In this document: piece by piece, positions 29,541-52,399 of the stretch
Layout: the number at the start of each line of letters is the position of its first letter
Numbering within the stretch: the stretch's first letter is position 1
Assembly (NCBI RefSeq): GCF_023053635.1
Contig: NC_086182.1
Coordinates: 30,055,501-30,119,500 of the forward strand
Origin: Elgaria multicarinata webbii
Taxonomy: Eukaryota; Chordata; Lepidosauria; Squamata; Anguidae
Direction of reading: 5' to 3'
Length of the DNA: 64,000 bases
Program-made: the position numbers and the translations under genes
Notes under the pieces: generated by a model
The model's database searches: none
The model's input: the letters and a program-made list of their open reading frames with translations, nothing else
What the model was told of the DNA's origin: nothing

Positions 29541-30199
29541 AGATCCCCCCCGATGCAAAGTTCCATGAACATCAAAAGCTTGATACTCCTATATACCTCA
29601 GTCTATTAAAATATCATCATTATCATTAAATAATGACAATAATTTATTCATGTTCACGGTACTTTACAAAGTACAGAAAGAGGAACGGTCATATAATTCG
29701 ACACAGGAGAGATAATATAAATACCAGTGATTACTATCTCCCCTTATTGAAGGGTGTAAAAGAAAGGGCTGTGTGCAATCCTCCCAAATGGTGTTCCATC
29801 ATCCCTTGCGCCATACTGTGTTTGGCCCTGGAGCAAAGTCCTGACCTTCAGTTCACATCACAAGATTTCCCAATCTTGTTCTGTGGGACGTGTGCAGATC
29901 GCCTCTTCTCCTGTTGCTGGTTTCATGCCTGAGATTCTGTTTTTTTCCCCAGGGTCGCATCCTACCCTGTTGCAACCTGGAATGGTAAAGCCTTGCTTTT
30001 TATTTACTGATTTATGCTACGTGTTTAATGCCACACCTTTCTTGCAAACTTTTCACTGAGTTATCAGTGGCCTATGTATTTTTACAACGGCCAATACTAC
30101 TCTGGGAGATTAGATGCAAAGATTACGGCAGGGCTTTTCCACAGGAAAATAGTTTTTTACAAGTCCAGATTGTCACGCAGAAGGTGATAGAAGCTCAGG
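29541..30199. other. Gene-free stretch
   Basis: Only short, unsupported open frames; a LINE-like tail may lie near 29625-29700. Nothing firm. Confidence 0.35.
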
Positions 30200-30590
30200 G
30201 CTACAATACCTGATGGAGTGCCTCTCCTGGCACAACCTCACTACGCACATCATCTAAGTCCCTCTTCCAAGGGAGGCTCGGAAGGTGGTAACAAGAAGGA
30301 GGACTTCTCCGTGGCAACCCCACATTTACGGAATGAACACCCAGCAGGGCTTGCCTTGACCCAAAACAGGCCTTTCTCCTACTCTCACGGATCTGTCATC
30401 ATACGATAAAGTTTTTAATCAGATCATGGGACATCGCTTGGATATGTGTCAGCTCTGTTTATGTTTGCAGCTAAACTGTTCTGATATTTTGCATAATACT
30501 GTATTTCTAAGGCATTTAATCTTTGTAAACCACCCAACAGCTTTGGCTATTAGGCAAATGCAATAAATGAAATGAAATGTGGCATTGATT
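30200..30590 (+). mobile_element. LINE 3' end
   Basis: The sequence runs through CACATTTACGGAATGAACACC and ends TTTGTAAACCACCCAACAGC, then TTTGGCTATTAGGCAAATGC and AATAAATGAAATG. It resembles the LINE tails at 4437 and 15800. Confidence 0.55.
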
Positions 30591-30771
30591 AGAATCCCCC
30601 CTCTTTTGATACAGTTATTAAAGGCACAGAAGTCCTCCTTTGCATTTTGTCCCCCTAGGAATACTCTCACTGCACAGTTCCACTAGATGTGAGAAAGAGA
30701 TGGGTGTGTGTGGATTGAAGAGTTTTGCCTGAGCCCAAACAATTTCAGCTCAGAATTGCAGTGACCTTTGT

Positions 30772-31470
30772 CTCTGAGTCACCCGGGAGATGCCATAGGG
30801 CCCAGCAAAGAGAAGCTGAGCCAGCCTTCACCTACCTAGTTATTTTATTTATTTATTTATTACACTTATATACCGCTCCCATAGCCAGGGCTCTCTGGGC
30901 GGTTTACAGAAATTCTAAAAATTGAGGTAAAAACAAGTTCCCTCCAGATGTGGAGGACTCCAACCCATGCGGGCTGGGGATGATGGGAGTTGCAGTTTAA
31001 CATATCTAGAGAACACCAGGTTGTGGGAGGATGAGGTGAGTCTTCCTGGCCTTCACTGCTGAAGCGACTGATGAGGAGAGGAGGAATTTAGCTCAGAACT
31101 GTCTAGGGAGGCCATATGAAAAGGAGGACAGGGCTCCTGTATCTTTAACACTTGTATAGAAAAGGGAATTTCAGCAGGTGTTACTTGTAGGCATGCAGCA
31201 CCTGGTGAAATTCCCTCTTCATCACGACAGTTAAAGCTGCAGGAGCCCTGCCCTGTTTTGTATCTGGTCACTGTCCTGCAGCTTTAACTGTTGTGATGAA
31301 GAGGGAATTTCACCAGGTGCTGCATGCCTACAAGTAATACCTGCTGAAATTCCCTTCTCTATATAAAATGTCAAAGATACAGGAGTCCTGTCCTCCTTTT
31401 CATATGGTCACCCTAGAACTGTCTCGTTTACACAAAGCCATCTCCAAGTCTGAAGGCCAGATTGATTATA
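30772..31470. repeat. Low-copy repeat, right copy (matches 1-600)
   Basis: Begins TCTGAGTCACCCGGGAGATG, as does base 1 of the window. It carries an extra LINE tail at about 30840-30935 and the MITE at 31104-31415. Confidence 0.75.
31104..31415. mobile_element. hAT-like palindromic MITE with 8-bp target duplication
   Basis: TAGGGAGGCCATATG to CATATGGTCACCCTA, flanked by GAACTGTC at 31096-31103 and 31416-31423. The third copy of the host repeat near 27920 shows the unoccupied site. Confidence 0.9.
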
Positions 31471-31984
31471 TAATCAATGAAGGCCAGATTGATTAATAAA
31501 CCCAAATTTAGAGATGCCACCTCCTATGTGACCTAACGAGAAGTCTCCAGTACCCTGGGCAATGTGGTACAAATTTTGAGCCCCATGGAAACCATGGACA
31601 GGGAAAGCATTGAGGGATAACTGAAAAGTGAGTTGAATGTTAAAGCTGCATTATTTTCCAGGTGTTTTGCCCATTTTTCATCAAATGGTAAATCTTAAAA
31701 AGATGCTGAAAGCAATGCTGCATGGGTAATATTATTTGTCAGTCATGACAACATATTTATTTTGACAAGTGCTTGGAAATCTTTACTGCATTTGCCCTAA
31801 TAACCACCCTGTGGGGTAGTAGTATTTCTTGTAATTTTACAGATCGAGAGATGAGGCTGAGAGATGGAAGACTTCTCATGTGAATCCCTGGCAGAGACAG
31901 GATTTGAACCCAGACCTCTCTGATCCAAAGCTATTCAGATTATTTAACTCTAAGGATGACAAATCTATCTATCTTGTTTGTTTG
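31471..31984. other. Gene-free stretch
   Basis: Contains a fragment resembling old LINE or SINE sequence (31790-31930, with TTTGAACCCAGACCTCTC). No gene. Confidence 0.4.
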
Positions 31985-32238
31985 TTTATTTATTTATTTT
32001 ATTTATTCTTGCATTTATGTCCCACCATTCTCTCTCCAAGGAACCCAAGGTGGCATACATAAATCCTCCTCCTTTCCATTTTATCCTCACAACAACAACC
32101 CTGTGAGGTAGGTTGGGCTGAGAGTCTGTGACTGGCCCAATGTCACCCAGTGGGTTTCCATCGCTGAGTGGGGACTAGAACCCGGATCTCCAGACTTCCA
32201 GTCCAACACTTTAGCCACTACACCACACTGGCTCTCAG
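31985..32238 (-). mobile_element. tRNA-derived MIR/CORE-like SINE
   Basis: Read on the - strand: GAGAGCCAGTGTGGTGTAGT, box-B-like GGTTCTAGTCC, ACTGGGTGACATTGGGCCAG and CACAGGGTTGTTGTTGTGAG, ending in an AT-rich tail. This layout matches the MIR-like SINEs common in squamates. Confidence 0.75.
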
Positions 32239-32255
32239 TTTACTGTTTCATTGTG

Positions 32256-36033
<3,778 letters not shown>

Positions 36034-36296
36034 GATGTCTTCTCTGCCTTTGCTGATTCTAAATGTGCTGCTTCCTTACCAGGGGCCTCTCATTAACAAG
36101 TTGGACCTTTGCCCAGGAACCTTGTCCTCAGTCCAGGAGGAGATTAGATTTTTTTTTTAAAAGGGAGATTTGCTGAGTTTTCAGGAACAACAAGGCTGGG
36201 TGAAGTTTTGTTTGAAAGCATGTGACAATTTAGTAAAACCACATACATTTCTAAAAATTATTACTAATAATAACTAACATCCCTAATAGTAATAAC

Positions 36297-37862
36297 TAGG
36301 GATGTTGGAGGAATCCGTTGTGGGTGGGTGGAGTTCCATGACATTCCCATGGTTGAGTAAAGAGAAGAATATGAAAGTTAAAGAAATAATAAAATATTTG
36401 GGAATTAAGCTTACTAGGAATTTAGAAGAACTAGAAAAGGAAAATTTAAATAGTTTGAAAAAAGAAGTCATGAGTAAACTAGAAAAATATAAAAAAATAA
36501 ACTTATCTTGGTTTGGAAGAATAGTCCTTATAAAAATGAGGATTTTACCAAAAGTAATTTTTTTTATTTAGAATGATGCCAATAAGAATATCAGAAAAAG
36601 AATTAAAAAGTTGGCAAAGTATAGTAAATAACTTTTGTAATGGTGATAGAAAGGCGAGATTAAGCAAAAAATGTTGGTATGTAATGCAAAAAAAAGGAGG
36701 GCTAAGGCTTCCAAACATAAAATTATATCACGTAGCTAATAGGTTGAGACATGTAGTAGAAAGCATGATAGGATTAGGAGATTTAAGTCAGTTGGAGGAT
36801 AGAAAGGGAGAGGATACAGAGTGGAAATTAGAATTTTTTTTTAGAGATTATGCAAAGAAATGGGGGGAAGAAATAGAAACCCCCCTTTTAAAAAATCACT
36901 GGGAAATATGGCAATTATATAAAAAGGACTTACTTCCGAGTATTTCCCCAATAGCACCAGTGATAATGATGAGGAACTTTCCGGGAAATTTAAAAGACAA
37001 GTTGGAAAAAAGTTTAATAGAGAGAAAGGTAATGAAGGTAAAAGATTGGCTAGAAAAGATGAGAACTAGGGAAGAAATAAAAGAGAGACTAAAATAGGGA
37101 AATATAATGTGGTTAAATTATCTTCAACTGGAACAGTGGACGAAGAAATGGTTAAAGGATAATGGAGGGTGTAGAGCTATTACGAAATTTGAGGAGCTGA
37201 TCTTAAAAAAAGAAAATGAGAAAAGAGAAAATAAACTAATAAAAGGTTTAATGAGTGAGATATATAGAATATTAGTGGAGAAGGGAGAGACGGAAAATGT
37301 AGGCAAGATGGTATGGGAAACTGACTTGAAGGAACCAATAGGGCAACAGAGTTGGGAAGGGATATGGAAACAACGAGTGTTGAGAAATATGTCTGTGAGG
37401 ATAAAAGAAAACTGTTATAAGATTGTTTGGAGGTGGTACCTAACCCCGGTAAAATATAATAAAATAAATAAGATGAATTCAGCAACATGCTGGTGAGGTT
37501 GTCAAGAGAAAGGAATGTATTTACATATGTGGTGGGAATGTGAATTTGTACAAAAATTATGGAAAATGGTGTTTAAAGAGATAAAAGAAATTTTAGGAAT
37601 GGAGATTGAAGAGACACCTATAGTGGCATTGTTATCATTATATGGAAAATTTAATTGTAATAAAGAGACAAAAGTATTGATAACGAATTTGTTAACAGCA
37701 GCAAGATTAATGATATCTAGGAACAGGAAGGTTCAAGGGGATTATCATATAGAAGACTGGTATAAAGAAATATGGGATATTGCTATTAATGATAAATTAA
37801 CATGCAATATAAAAGTTAGAAGAGGAATGATAAAAAAATGAATGATTTTGAGGGAATATGGA
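36297..37862 (+). mobile_element. L1 LINE ORF2 fragment between duplicated exons
   Basis: Open blocks on the + strand encode the region after the L1 reverse transcriptase (KYLGIKLTRN, LSWFGRIVLIKMRILPKVIF, GGLRLPNIKLYHVANR) and the C-terminal domain (WRWYLTPVKYNKINK, YLHMWWECEFVQKLW, EDWYKEIWDIAINDKLT). It carries a few frame breaks (for example a frameshift and stops near 36571, 37097 and 37497). It stops at GGGAATATGGAAAC, before the 3' UTR, where the second exon 1 copy begins. Confidence 0.88.
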
Positions 37863-38062
37863 AACCTACCTGAAGAAAAGGCTTTGCAAAAGTTTTTGAG
37901 TGCAATTGTCATGACTTCATCCCCAATGGCACATTCTCCAAACTTGAAGTATTCCAGGTAGGCTTTGGGGTCAAATTCTGCCTGGTAAACCTCTCCTCCC
38001 GTGAATTCAGCCATGATGTCTTCTCTGCCTTTGCTGATTCTAAATATGCTGCTTCCCTACCA
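37863..38062 (-). other. Duplicated first exon of copy E (coding part 37870-38014)
   Basis: Bases 37863-38062 repeat 35884-36081 with very few differences, covering the 145-nt coding exon, its GTAGG donor and about 40 bases upstream. The encoded 48 residues differ at one position (Val to Met, in GDEVMTIALK). Both exons can splice in phase to exon 2 at 34526. It could be an alternative first exon or an inactive duplicate. Confidence 0.85.
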
Positions 38063-38129
38063 AGAGCTGCAGTTACAAGGGACTGCAGGTCATGCTCCCC
38101 TAATATTAATGTTTACACACTTGTCAGTC

Positions 38130-38740
38130 AGTCAATTTATTGTATTACAAGCAGTTAGCCATTACACACAAGTTAAACAAGAGAACAGTTTAAAACAGTC
38201 ATAAAAATAATTGAGCATCATAAAAGGGGTCACTACTCAAACCTTTCATGCGTATCTGCATAGACTTAACTAAAAATTTCAACACTCTAAAAGAAACATT
38301 TTTTTTTTGCATCTGATAACAAATGACAAACTTTAGCATGTGATGAGGAGCCCTTCAGCGATTTTAGCAAAGGAGAAATGTATGTATTTCTAAGATCATT
38401 ATACATAGGACATTCAAGCAAAGCACGAATTAAGTCTTCGATAGAGACTGCACTACATCCACATACTCTATCTTTAATTGGTAATCTCTTATATCGTCCT
38501 AGCTGAACTGCTAAAGGGAGAACATTTAGTCTTGCCAGTGTAAAGATTATCCTCAATTTAATGTTGGGTTTATCCACCAGATAACTTGGTAGAGATAAAT
38601 AAAATGGCGTGAAAGAATTATAGAAAGGGTTAGTTTTACAGGACTTACACTTGTAAGAAATTGGAACTTTAAGAACGGATGCCTGAGTTTGCTTTCCCCC
38701 TTCTTCCCTCCCCAGTCACTTTTTCTTTTGTGTCGTGCCA
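38130..38740 (-). mobile_element. Non-LTR retrotransposon fragment
   Basis: The - strand encodes RIIFTLARLNVLPLAVQLGRY, then CGCSAVSIEDLIRALLECPMY, which resembles the C-terminal zinc-binding region of LINE polymerases. A CR1/L2-type tail (TTTAGATTGTAAGCCTGCCC, + strand) adjoins at 38740. Family uncertain. Confidence 0.45.
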
Positions 38741-38993
38741 TTTAGATTGTAAGCCTGCCCACAAGGGCTGTCTTGTTGGTTTCTGATCTCATATGAGCCA
38801 CTCTGGGAGTCTTTTCAGCTGCAGAGTAGAATAGTGGTGGTTTGAAGAAAGAAATCATATATATCCTGGCCCAACAGTTTCCAGTGTGGCAGCCTGTAGG
38901 GAGAGTAAAACGGAGCACGGAGCAATTGTCCAAAGTTCAGCTCCAGATCATGAGAATGCACACTTAAAAAGCCGTGCGCTTTCCAAAGATCGA

Positions 38994-39308
38994 AGCCTCG
39001 TGTGGTGCAGAGCGGTAAAGCAGCAGTTTCTGCAGCTGAAACTCTCCCCACGGCCTGAGTTCAATCCCAGTGGAAGCTGGTTTCAGGCAGCCGGCTTGAG
39101 TCGACTCAGCCTTCCATCCTCCCGAGGTCGGTAAAATGAGTACCCAGTTAGCTGGGGGAAAGGTAATAATGGCCGGGGAAGGCAACGGCAAACCACCCCG
39201 CTATAAGGCCGGCCAAGAAAACGTCAGTGAAAGCAGGCATCCCTCTAGGAGTCAGCAATGACTCAAGTGCTTGCACGAGAGGTTCCTTTCCTTTCCTTCC
39301 TTTCCAAA
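38994..39308 (+). mobile_element. Sauria-type SINE (tRNA head, Bov-B-like tail)
   Basis: GTGGTGCAGAGCGGTAAAGC, box-B-like GAGTTCAATCCCAG, GTAAAATGAGTACCCAG, GGCAAACCACCCCG, AATGACTCAAGTGCTTGCAC and a (TTCC)n tail are the standard parts in order. This family is confined to squamates, which supports the host assignment. A tail fragment recurs at 60419-60470. Confidence 0.88.
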
Positions 39309-40560
39309 GATCAACGTGGAGGATGCTCCTATAAATGCCTATTTAAGAATAAGTCTCATTCAGCTTTATGAGAATTACTCCTAGGAAAGTGTGTAGCCCT
39401 CAGTTTCCTTCCTTCCAAGCATTCCATTCTGAAGCTGCTAGAAAATTTACCAAAAGGGTTTGTGACATCAGGAGTCAGCGCTCCACCTTCATCCCATTTG
39501 GAGACTATCCCGCATCCTTTTCCATACCTGCCCTGCCCTCTGCTGTCGACTTTCTTGATTCAGCAGCCCTTACTGTTTCTCAGCCTCCTATGCTTATCTC
39601 ACCCACTGAAAACAGTGAGTTGGTTGAATCAGACACACAGAAAAAATGCACACAGTACTTCCAGGTCCCATTTTATTGCAATCAGAAAGTTAATCCGGTG
39701 CTTAAATCTGTCCCACTGACGTCAGAAGGAGTGTTTGAAAGACTTTCACCTTGACTGGATTGATCCTAAAATAGTTAAAATTAGCCATCAAAGCAACAAT
39801 CCAGATGTTACATGATATTTGTATGGGCCTGAGAAATTATCTAGATTAGTTAAGGCTATGTGCATGTAAAGAACTTTGTAAGACCTTCATGCTCCAGGTG
39901 GACAGTGACATCATGAATTGCTCCTCCATATAAAACCAAACCAAAATTCCTCCAGAAATGCAGATGTCAGAGAAAAGGATTCAAGCCTTTCCTCTGAGCT
40001 GCTAGCTTTCTACGTGATAAGGGTTTGTTTTATTTTTTCAGAGGATTGCTTGAGATGAGGCCTCACCTACTGCACTATGAAGTGGATAAGAGATAAAAGT
40101 TCAGAGTAACATATGTCTTAATCTGCATAGAAAGCCTCTAGTTGAAAGCCTCTTCCAAACTGGTCCCAGGGTGGATGTAAGATCCACCTTCCAGTGCAGT
40201 CCACTATTAATCTTGCAGGTTATTGGTGACGCTATGGCTAGTGTAGATTTCTGGCCGAAACTCCCCCATTCCAAACAGCATAACGATCTGTCACTTTAAA
40301 TTGCTCCTTCGGACCTTCTCCCGATATTAAATCCAGTGCTCAGTTGCATGCAGAAACGCCACTGATTTGCATATGAGTAGATTGCAATGGAATATACCAG
40401 ACACTGGACAACAACAACACGAGAGAGCTACATTGCTCCATGCCATGCTTCTAGACTTGCCGATGGGGCATCTGGTTGGCCCGGTAGGAACCTGGATAGA
40501 ACATAAGAACTTAAGAAGAGCCCTGCTGGATCATTCTGAGGGTCCATAAATAGCATCGAT
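39309..40560. other. Gene-free stretch
   Basis: An open frame at 39368-39754 (128 residues) has no recognisable domain, splice context or paralogue. Nothing else seen. Confidence 0.4.
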
Positions 40561-40564
40561 GCAT

Positions 40565-40740
40565 GTGCCCTTTTTTGTATCTGGTCAAGAAGGCAGGGCT
40601 CCTGCAGCTTTAATTGTTGTGATGAAGAGGGGAGTTTACCAGGTGCTGCATGCATACAAATGACACCTGCTGAAATTCCCTTTTCTATACAACTGTTAAA
40701 GATACAGGAGCCCTGTCCTCCTTTCCATATGGTCACCCTA
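40565..40740. mobile_element. hAT-like MITE, right half
   Basis: From TTTTGTATCTGGTCAAG to CATATGGTCACCCTA, equivalent to the right half of the full copies. The left terminus is missing. Confidence 0.75.
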
Positions 40741-41094
40741 AGTTCAACTGACCATCCAGGCCAGGCAGGGCCAGTCAACCTGACCGAACCCCCTTCCCAA
40801 CCTTTTCTTGCCCCATATTCCCCTTCCCACCCAGACGCCCCTCTTATTCCCCTTCCCTCCCGATCTACAACATCAGCAACTGTACTTGTGGTTCCTTTCC
40901 TGGACCACTGCCTCGCCAGTGGCTGTGCTCCCATTCCCCTGGGTACTGACGGGTGTGGCACAAACTTCCTGTGATGGTGATGCAGGATGAGGATGGGTGA
41001 GCCCTGCACAGTTGCCACCTTCTCCATCACTGCTCTCCCTCTGTAGCAGACTTTCATCTCAGCATTGTGCAGCCATTGCTGGCAACACAAGACC

Positions 41095-41625
41095 TGGGGG
41101 GAGTCTACACACGGTCTTTGGGGCGCCCTGAAGACGCTTCAGGGCGCCCCGAAAACGCTCGTGTAGTATGTACCTTAATCGTCCCCAGAAGAGGCGGAGG
41201 AGGAGGCATGCTTCGGCGGCGCAGACTGCGGGCGGGCTGCTCCAGGCTCCGTTTCCCTTTAGCCAGCAGGCCCTGCGAGAGCTCCCAGCAGCGGGGCTGG
41301 GTCGTGGGATGGAAAAGAGCGGATGGGTGAGGAAAGGGGAGGGCGCCTCCCACGCCCCCGGGACTGCGAAGGGGCCGCCGCCACTTTCCTCACCCGTCAG
41401 CTCTCTTCCCTCCCACGACCCAGCCCCGCTGCTGGGAGCTCTCGCAGGGCCTGCTGGCTAAAGGGAAACGGAGCCTGGAGCAGCCCGCCCGCAGTCTGCG
41501 CTGCCGAAGCACGCCTCCTCCTCCGCCTCTTCTGGGGATGATTAAGGTACATACTACACGAGTGTTTTCGGGGCGCCCTGAAGCGCCTTCAGGGCGCCCC
41601 GAAGACTGTGTGTAGACTCCCCCTA
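41095..41625. mobile_element. Near-perfect 530-bp palindrome (foldback element)
   Basis: Termini GGGGGAGTCTACACAC and GTGTGTAGACTCCCCC. The arms match almost base for base (for example 41240-41312 against 41410-41481) around a loop of roughly 100 bases. GC-rich, no open transposase. The termini resemble the GATCTACAC family. Confidence 0.88.
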
Positions 41626-42055
41626 GGCAAAATGGGACCTTGGTAAGGTCCCACAGAGCTCTTGGATGTTCTTATGAAAATGCAATGGATCAACTATTTC
41701 AATAAAATAGTTGGGAAAAGTGTCTCCGTTTTGTGATTTGGTCTAAAATACAGACATAGTAGCCACAGAATATGACTTAATTTTTAATACTTGATCCCGA
41801 GCACTCCCCTTTCTGAATTTTATACCGTCTATTGCAATGAAGAGTTTGGGAGAACTTGAAAGCTTGCAGACCCTTTTGTGCTGTATTGGTCTTGATAAAG
41901 GTATTGATCCACTGTGGATTTTAGATTATTATTATTTTCCTTGATGGACCTACGTAGCGGTCTTTTCTTTTTAGACTTTTAATAATAGCTTCTGCTGATC
42001 CCAACTTCTTAGTTTCATCTAATTACAGTTTTTACATGGCATTTTCTTAAGTAAT
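41626..42055. other. 3' flank of NXPE gene 1
   Basis: AT-rich sequence after the NXPE stop codon. I see no consensus AATAAA on the - strand within it, so the 3' end of the transcript is not resolved. Confidence 0.4.
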
Positions 42056-49007
<6,952 letters not shown>

Positions 49008-52000
49008 TCCTGTAGTTACCAAACTGCTGCTCCTTTAAGGCCAAACCCCAGAGGGCCTCTAGCAGGAGAACACTATTTTTGGAAGAAAGGCAGGATATCA
49101 AAGCAAGAAACGAACAAACCTATAAAAATAAGCATTCATGTGGTTAGAAGCCTGGAGGGAGGGAGGGAGGGAGGGAGGCTCAATGCAGCCTGAGTTCTGT
49201 TGTTAGTATGAGTTGGGCAGTGGGCACATTTGGCAATTTGAAAAACAACTGTCATGGGCACCACCACAAAATGGCTGCCATGGGAGGCGTGGCATCTTCT
49301 GAAGAACAACCCCCTTTTCTAGGGAGATGTAAAGGAGATTGCGCAAGCGCCCATTCCCTTAGCAATGGGAGCCCTGAGAGCAGACCATGCCCAGAACAAG
49401 TTTATCCTTTACTTGCCAGGAGGGCAAGACTGGAGCCCATCACTTGACATGGACTCCTGGGTGGTGGCCTCCGTGGGCGGGCCGCACCCTCTCCTTCCTC
49501 TCACCTTCCCTTGGGTGATTGGCAGCGGCGGCAGCAAATCCCCAAAACCAGGCCCAACCTGGCAAGTGCTGCTGTTTATATCCACCATTTTAATCCCCCC
49601 ACCCCAATGCCTGGGGGACCCAAACATAGCGGTACTCTAGACCCACACTTGCATCAGGGGCCTGCTTGTATTCACCAGTTTAATTCCCCCCACAATGCCT
49701 GTAGGCCCCGGATGCTTGAGGGGGAATTAAAATGGAGGGTACGAGCCCGCCCCAGATGCCATTGCGGCTCTAGAGTACCGCCATGTTTGGGCCCCACAAG
49801 CATTGTGTGTGGGGGGATTAAAACGGCGGATGCCAGCCAGGCTCTGGTGCTCAGAAGAGTGCTAGGCCCAGGTGGCAACAGCTGTCACTTGGGGTCAGGA
49901 GCAAGGAGAGCGGTGGGCCCTCCTAGGGCTTGGCCCATCGGCAAATGCCCAATGAGGCTGAGCCCTGACGCTGGGCCGAGCCTGCCCTAGAACCCTTTCT
50001 CTCTCTTGCCCCCTTCCTTCCCTCCCTGATGGCGACAGCAAGAGGTGACCGCAGCAGAATAAATAGTCGGCCTAGAAGCTGTATTTCTGCATCTCCCCCT
50101 TTCTTTGCACTGAAGAATTCTTCCTCAAGAATGTGCTTGGCCAGCAGCAAGGGAGGTCTGGAGGAGAGAAACCAGTCCCGTTTGCAATCATTCGTCCTCT
50201 GAGCATGTGCAGAACACCTTTCACTTCGTAACAGAAGAGTAGCCGCCCGGAGGGCTGTTTTCTTAGTAGAAAGAGGGGCACGAATCAAATCAATAAATGT
50301 AAGCAAGTGCCGTCTCAAGTCCCCCCAGGCCCTTGTTGCCTTTCGGAGAGTAGGGCTAAATAAATGAAGAGACAATAACAAACAGGGAGGCTTAATACCC
50401 AGCAAGAAAGGCAATATTTTGCAGGGCTAAAGGAATTGGGGCAGTGGCGGCATCATATCAGGCATGCGTACACACTCCAGCTCTAGGTGGGGGCATCTAA
50501 ATATACTTGAACCAAGGATAGGCCTTGTTCTCAATGCAAACTCAGCAGGCGAAGAGAGCACCACTGGGCATGTGCAGAATGGGTTTCCTCTGCACACAGG
50601 AAACACACTCAAAACTATCTTTAGAAGTTTCTAGGTTAGAAGATGCATATAGAAGTTGTTGATGCTGCTGATGCTAATGTTAGTCTAGGAAGCTGAGTTT
50701 TGCAAAACCAGAGCCTGGGTCCATCTAGCTCAGTATTTTTGACAGTACAGACAAGCAGCCGTTCTTCTCCAGGGCCTCATCCAGGGCAGAGGGTCTTTCC
50801 AGTCCTACCCGTGGATCGGTGGATGTGGAACTGGGCAAGAGGGCTGGATTGAGGACACCTACCAGGAAGGAAGTCAGCAAACCGCAAAGAGACAGAACAG
50901 GAGACAGAGGAGGAGTTTAAAGGAAGCTTCTTTCGTAGAGGACTCTGCCTGCAAGATGGGGATAGGAGCTGGGCAGAAGTAGAAGCTGGGCAGTAGGAAG
51001 AATGAAAGCAGGAAAGACTTTTGCATCTTGGAGCAAAGGCCTGAAGCGCCCAGCACGGCTGGATTTCACTGCTACTAAACTAGTATTGGGTGAGAAATTC
51101 GTTTCAGTTTGCTTTTGGTAAGGATTTACCAGCATTTGCAAATGTCTTTATTTTCAGGATGGGAAGAAGAATGTGAGATTGGAAACATTTGAATGGGGGG
51201 AGAGTGAAACTGACGTATTGTCCATCCAGGCCCAGGCCTTTGAGGGTTTTCCCGGCCTCTTCCCCTCCTGCTGTGAAGTGCGGTATAGTGAAAAATGAGT
51301 GTCAGAGAACAGGAATGGGAAGATCGTCCCTGCATTGAGCAGGGGGTTGGACTCGATGGCCTTTAGGCCCCTTCCAACTCTACTATTCTATGATTCTATG
51401 ATACTCCCCTCCTGTCAGTTTCAGCCCCACAGAGCACTGGATACACAGATGCCTCTGGACTCAGAAGGGCTATAGGCTTGCACCCTAAGGAGGAAAAGAC
51501 GGAAGCTGCACGTTCTGGTTTGGTTGGTAGTGGTGGGAGTTCTCCATCTGGAAGCACACAGGGTCACGTCTTATGGTTCCTTTAAGCGTTTTCCATTCAT
51601 TGTGCATTTCCCCTCCCTTGTGCTTAGTTATTTTCAGTTTGTTGCTGAAAGAGAGAGAGAGAGAGAGAGAGGTTAATCATTAGTCTCTGCAAGTCTGTGT
51701 GCTTTTTGAAAAAGACCCATAAAGTGGAGGGGGGGGCTTTTCCTGTTTGTCTGAAATGTGGTAGGTCTGAGCCCTTTAAGGGATAGTAGAGAGCCTGGAA
51801 GTGTTATGCCAATTAAAAATGTTGGGGAGAGTTTTGGGTTTTGTTCTGTAGAAAAATGGGTATCGGCCTGAATTTCCAAAGGTATCCAAAGATGTGCGCT
51901 TAAAGCAGAATGAGACCAGTCACTCTCACAAAACACTGCTGCAAGTGGACAGCTTTTGTATATTTAGGGACACAAACACATTGATGCTGGATTTCAAATG

Positions 52001-52082
52001 CTTCCCCACCGAACAAGTTCGGTTGTTTCTGGCTCCTGAACCAGAGAGAACGCCAGACACGTCACATTACAAACCAATTCTG
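49008..52082. other. Upstream of NXPE gene 1, repeat-poor, no gene recognised
   Basis: Contains the 5' flank of NXPE gene 1, a GGGA run at about 49155-49178, a related imperfect pair of C-rich segments (49570-49630 and 49670-49730, with CACCAGTTTAATTCCCCCC-type cores), a CR1 end (51328-51403) and a GA run at 51651-51671. Short open frames have no supporting features. Confidence 0.45.
51328..51403 (+). mobile_element. CR1 3' end, short
   Basis: GTCCCTGCATTGAGCAGGGG to TACTATTCTATGATTCTATG. Confidence 0.85.
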
Positions 52083-52399
52083 TAGGGTGACCATATGACA
52101 AGGACAGGGCTCCTGTATCTTTAACAGTTGTATTGAAAAGGGAATTTCAGCAGGTGTCATTTGTATATATGGGGAACCTGGTGAAATTTCCTCTTCATCA
52201 CGACAGTTAAAGCTGCAGGTGCCCTGCCCTCTTTTAAATCTGGGCACTCTAGTATAACTCCTGCACCTTTAACTGTTGGGATGAAGACAGAATTTCATCA
52301 GGTTCCCCATATATACAAATGACACCTGCTGAAATTCCCTTTTCTATGCAGCTGTTAAAGATACAGGAGCCCTGTCCTCCTTTTCATATGGTCACCCTA
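52083..52399. mobile_element. hAT-like palindromic MITE
   Basis: TAGGGTGACCATATG to CATATGGTCACCCTA; no clear target duplication remains. Confidence 0.85.

Noticed and set aside
39368-39754. 128-residue open frame
   Set aside because: No recognisable domain, no splice or promoter context, no paralogue in the window; length is within chance for this many bases.
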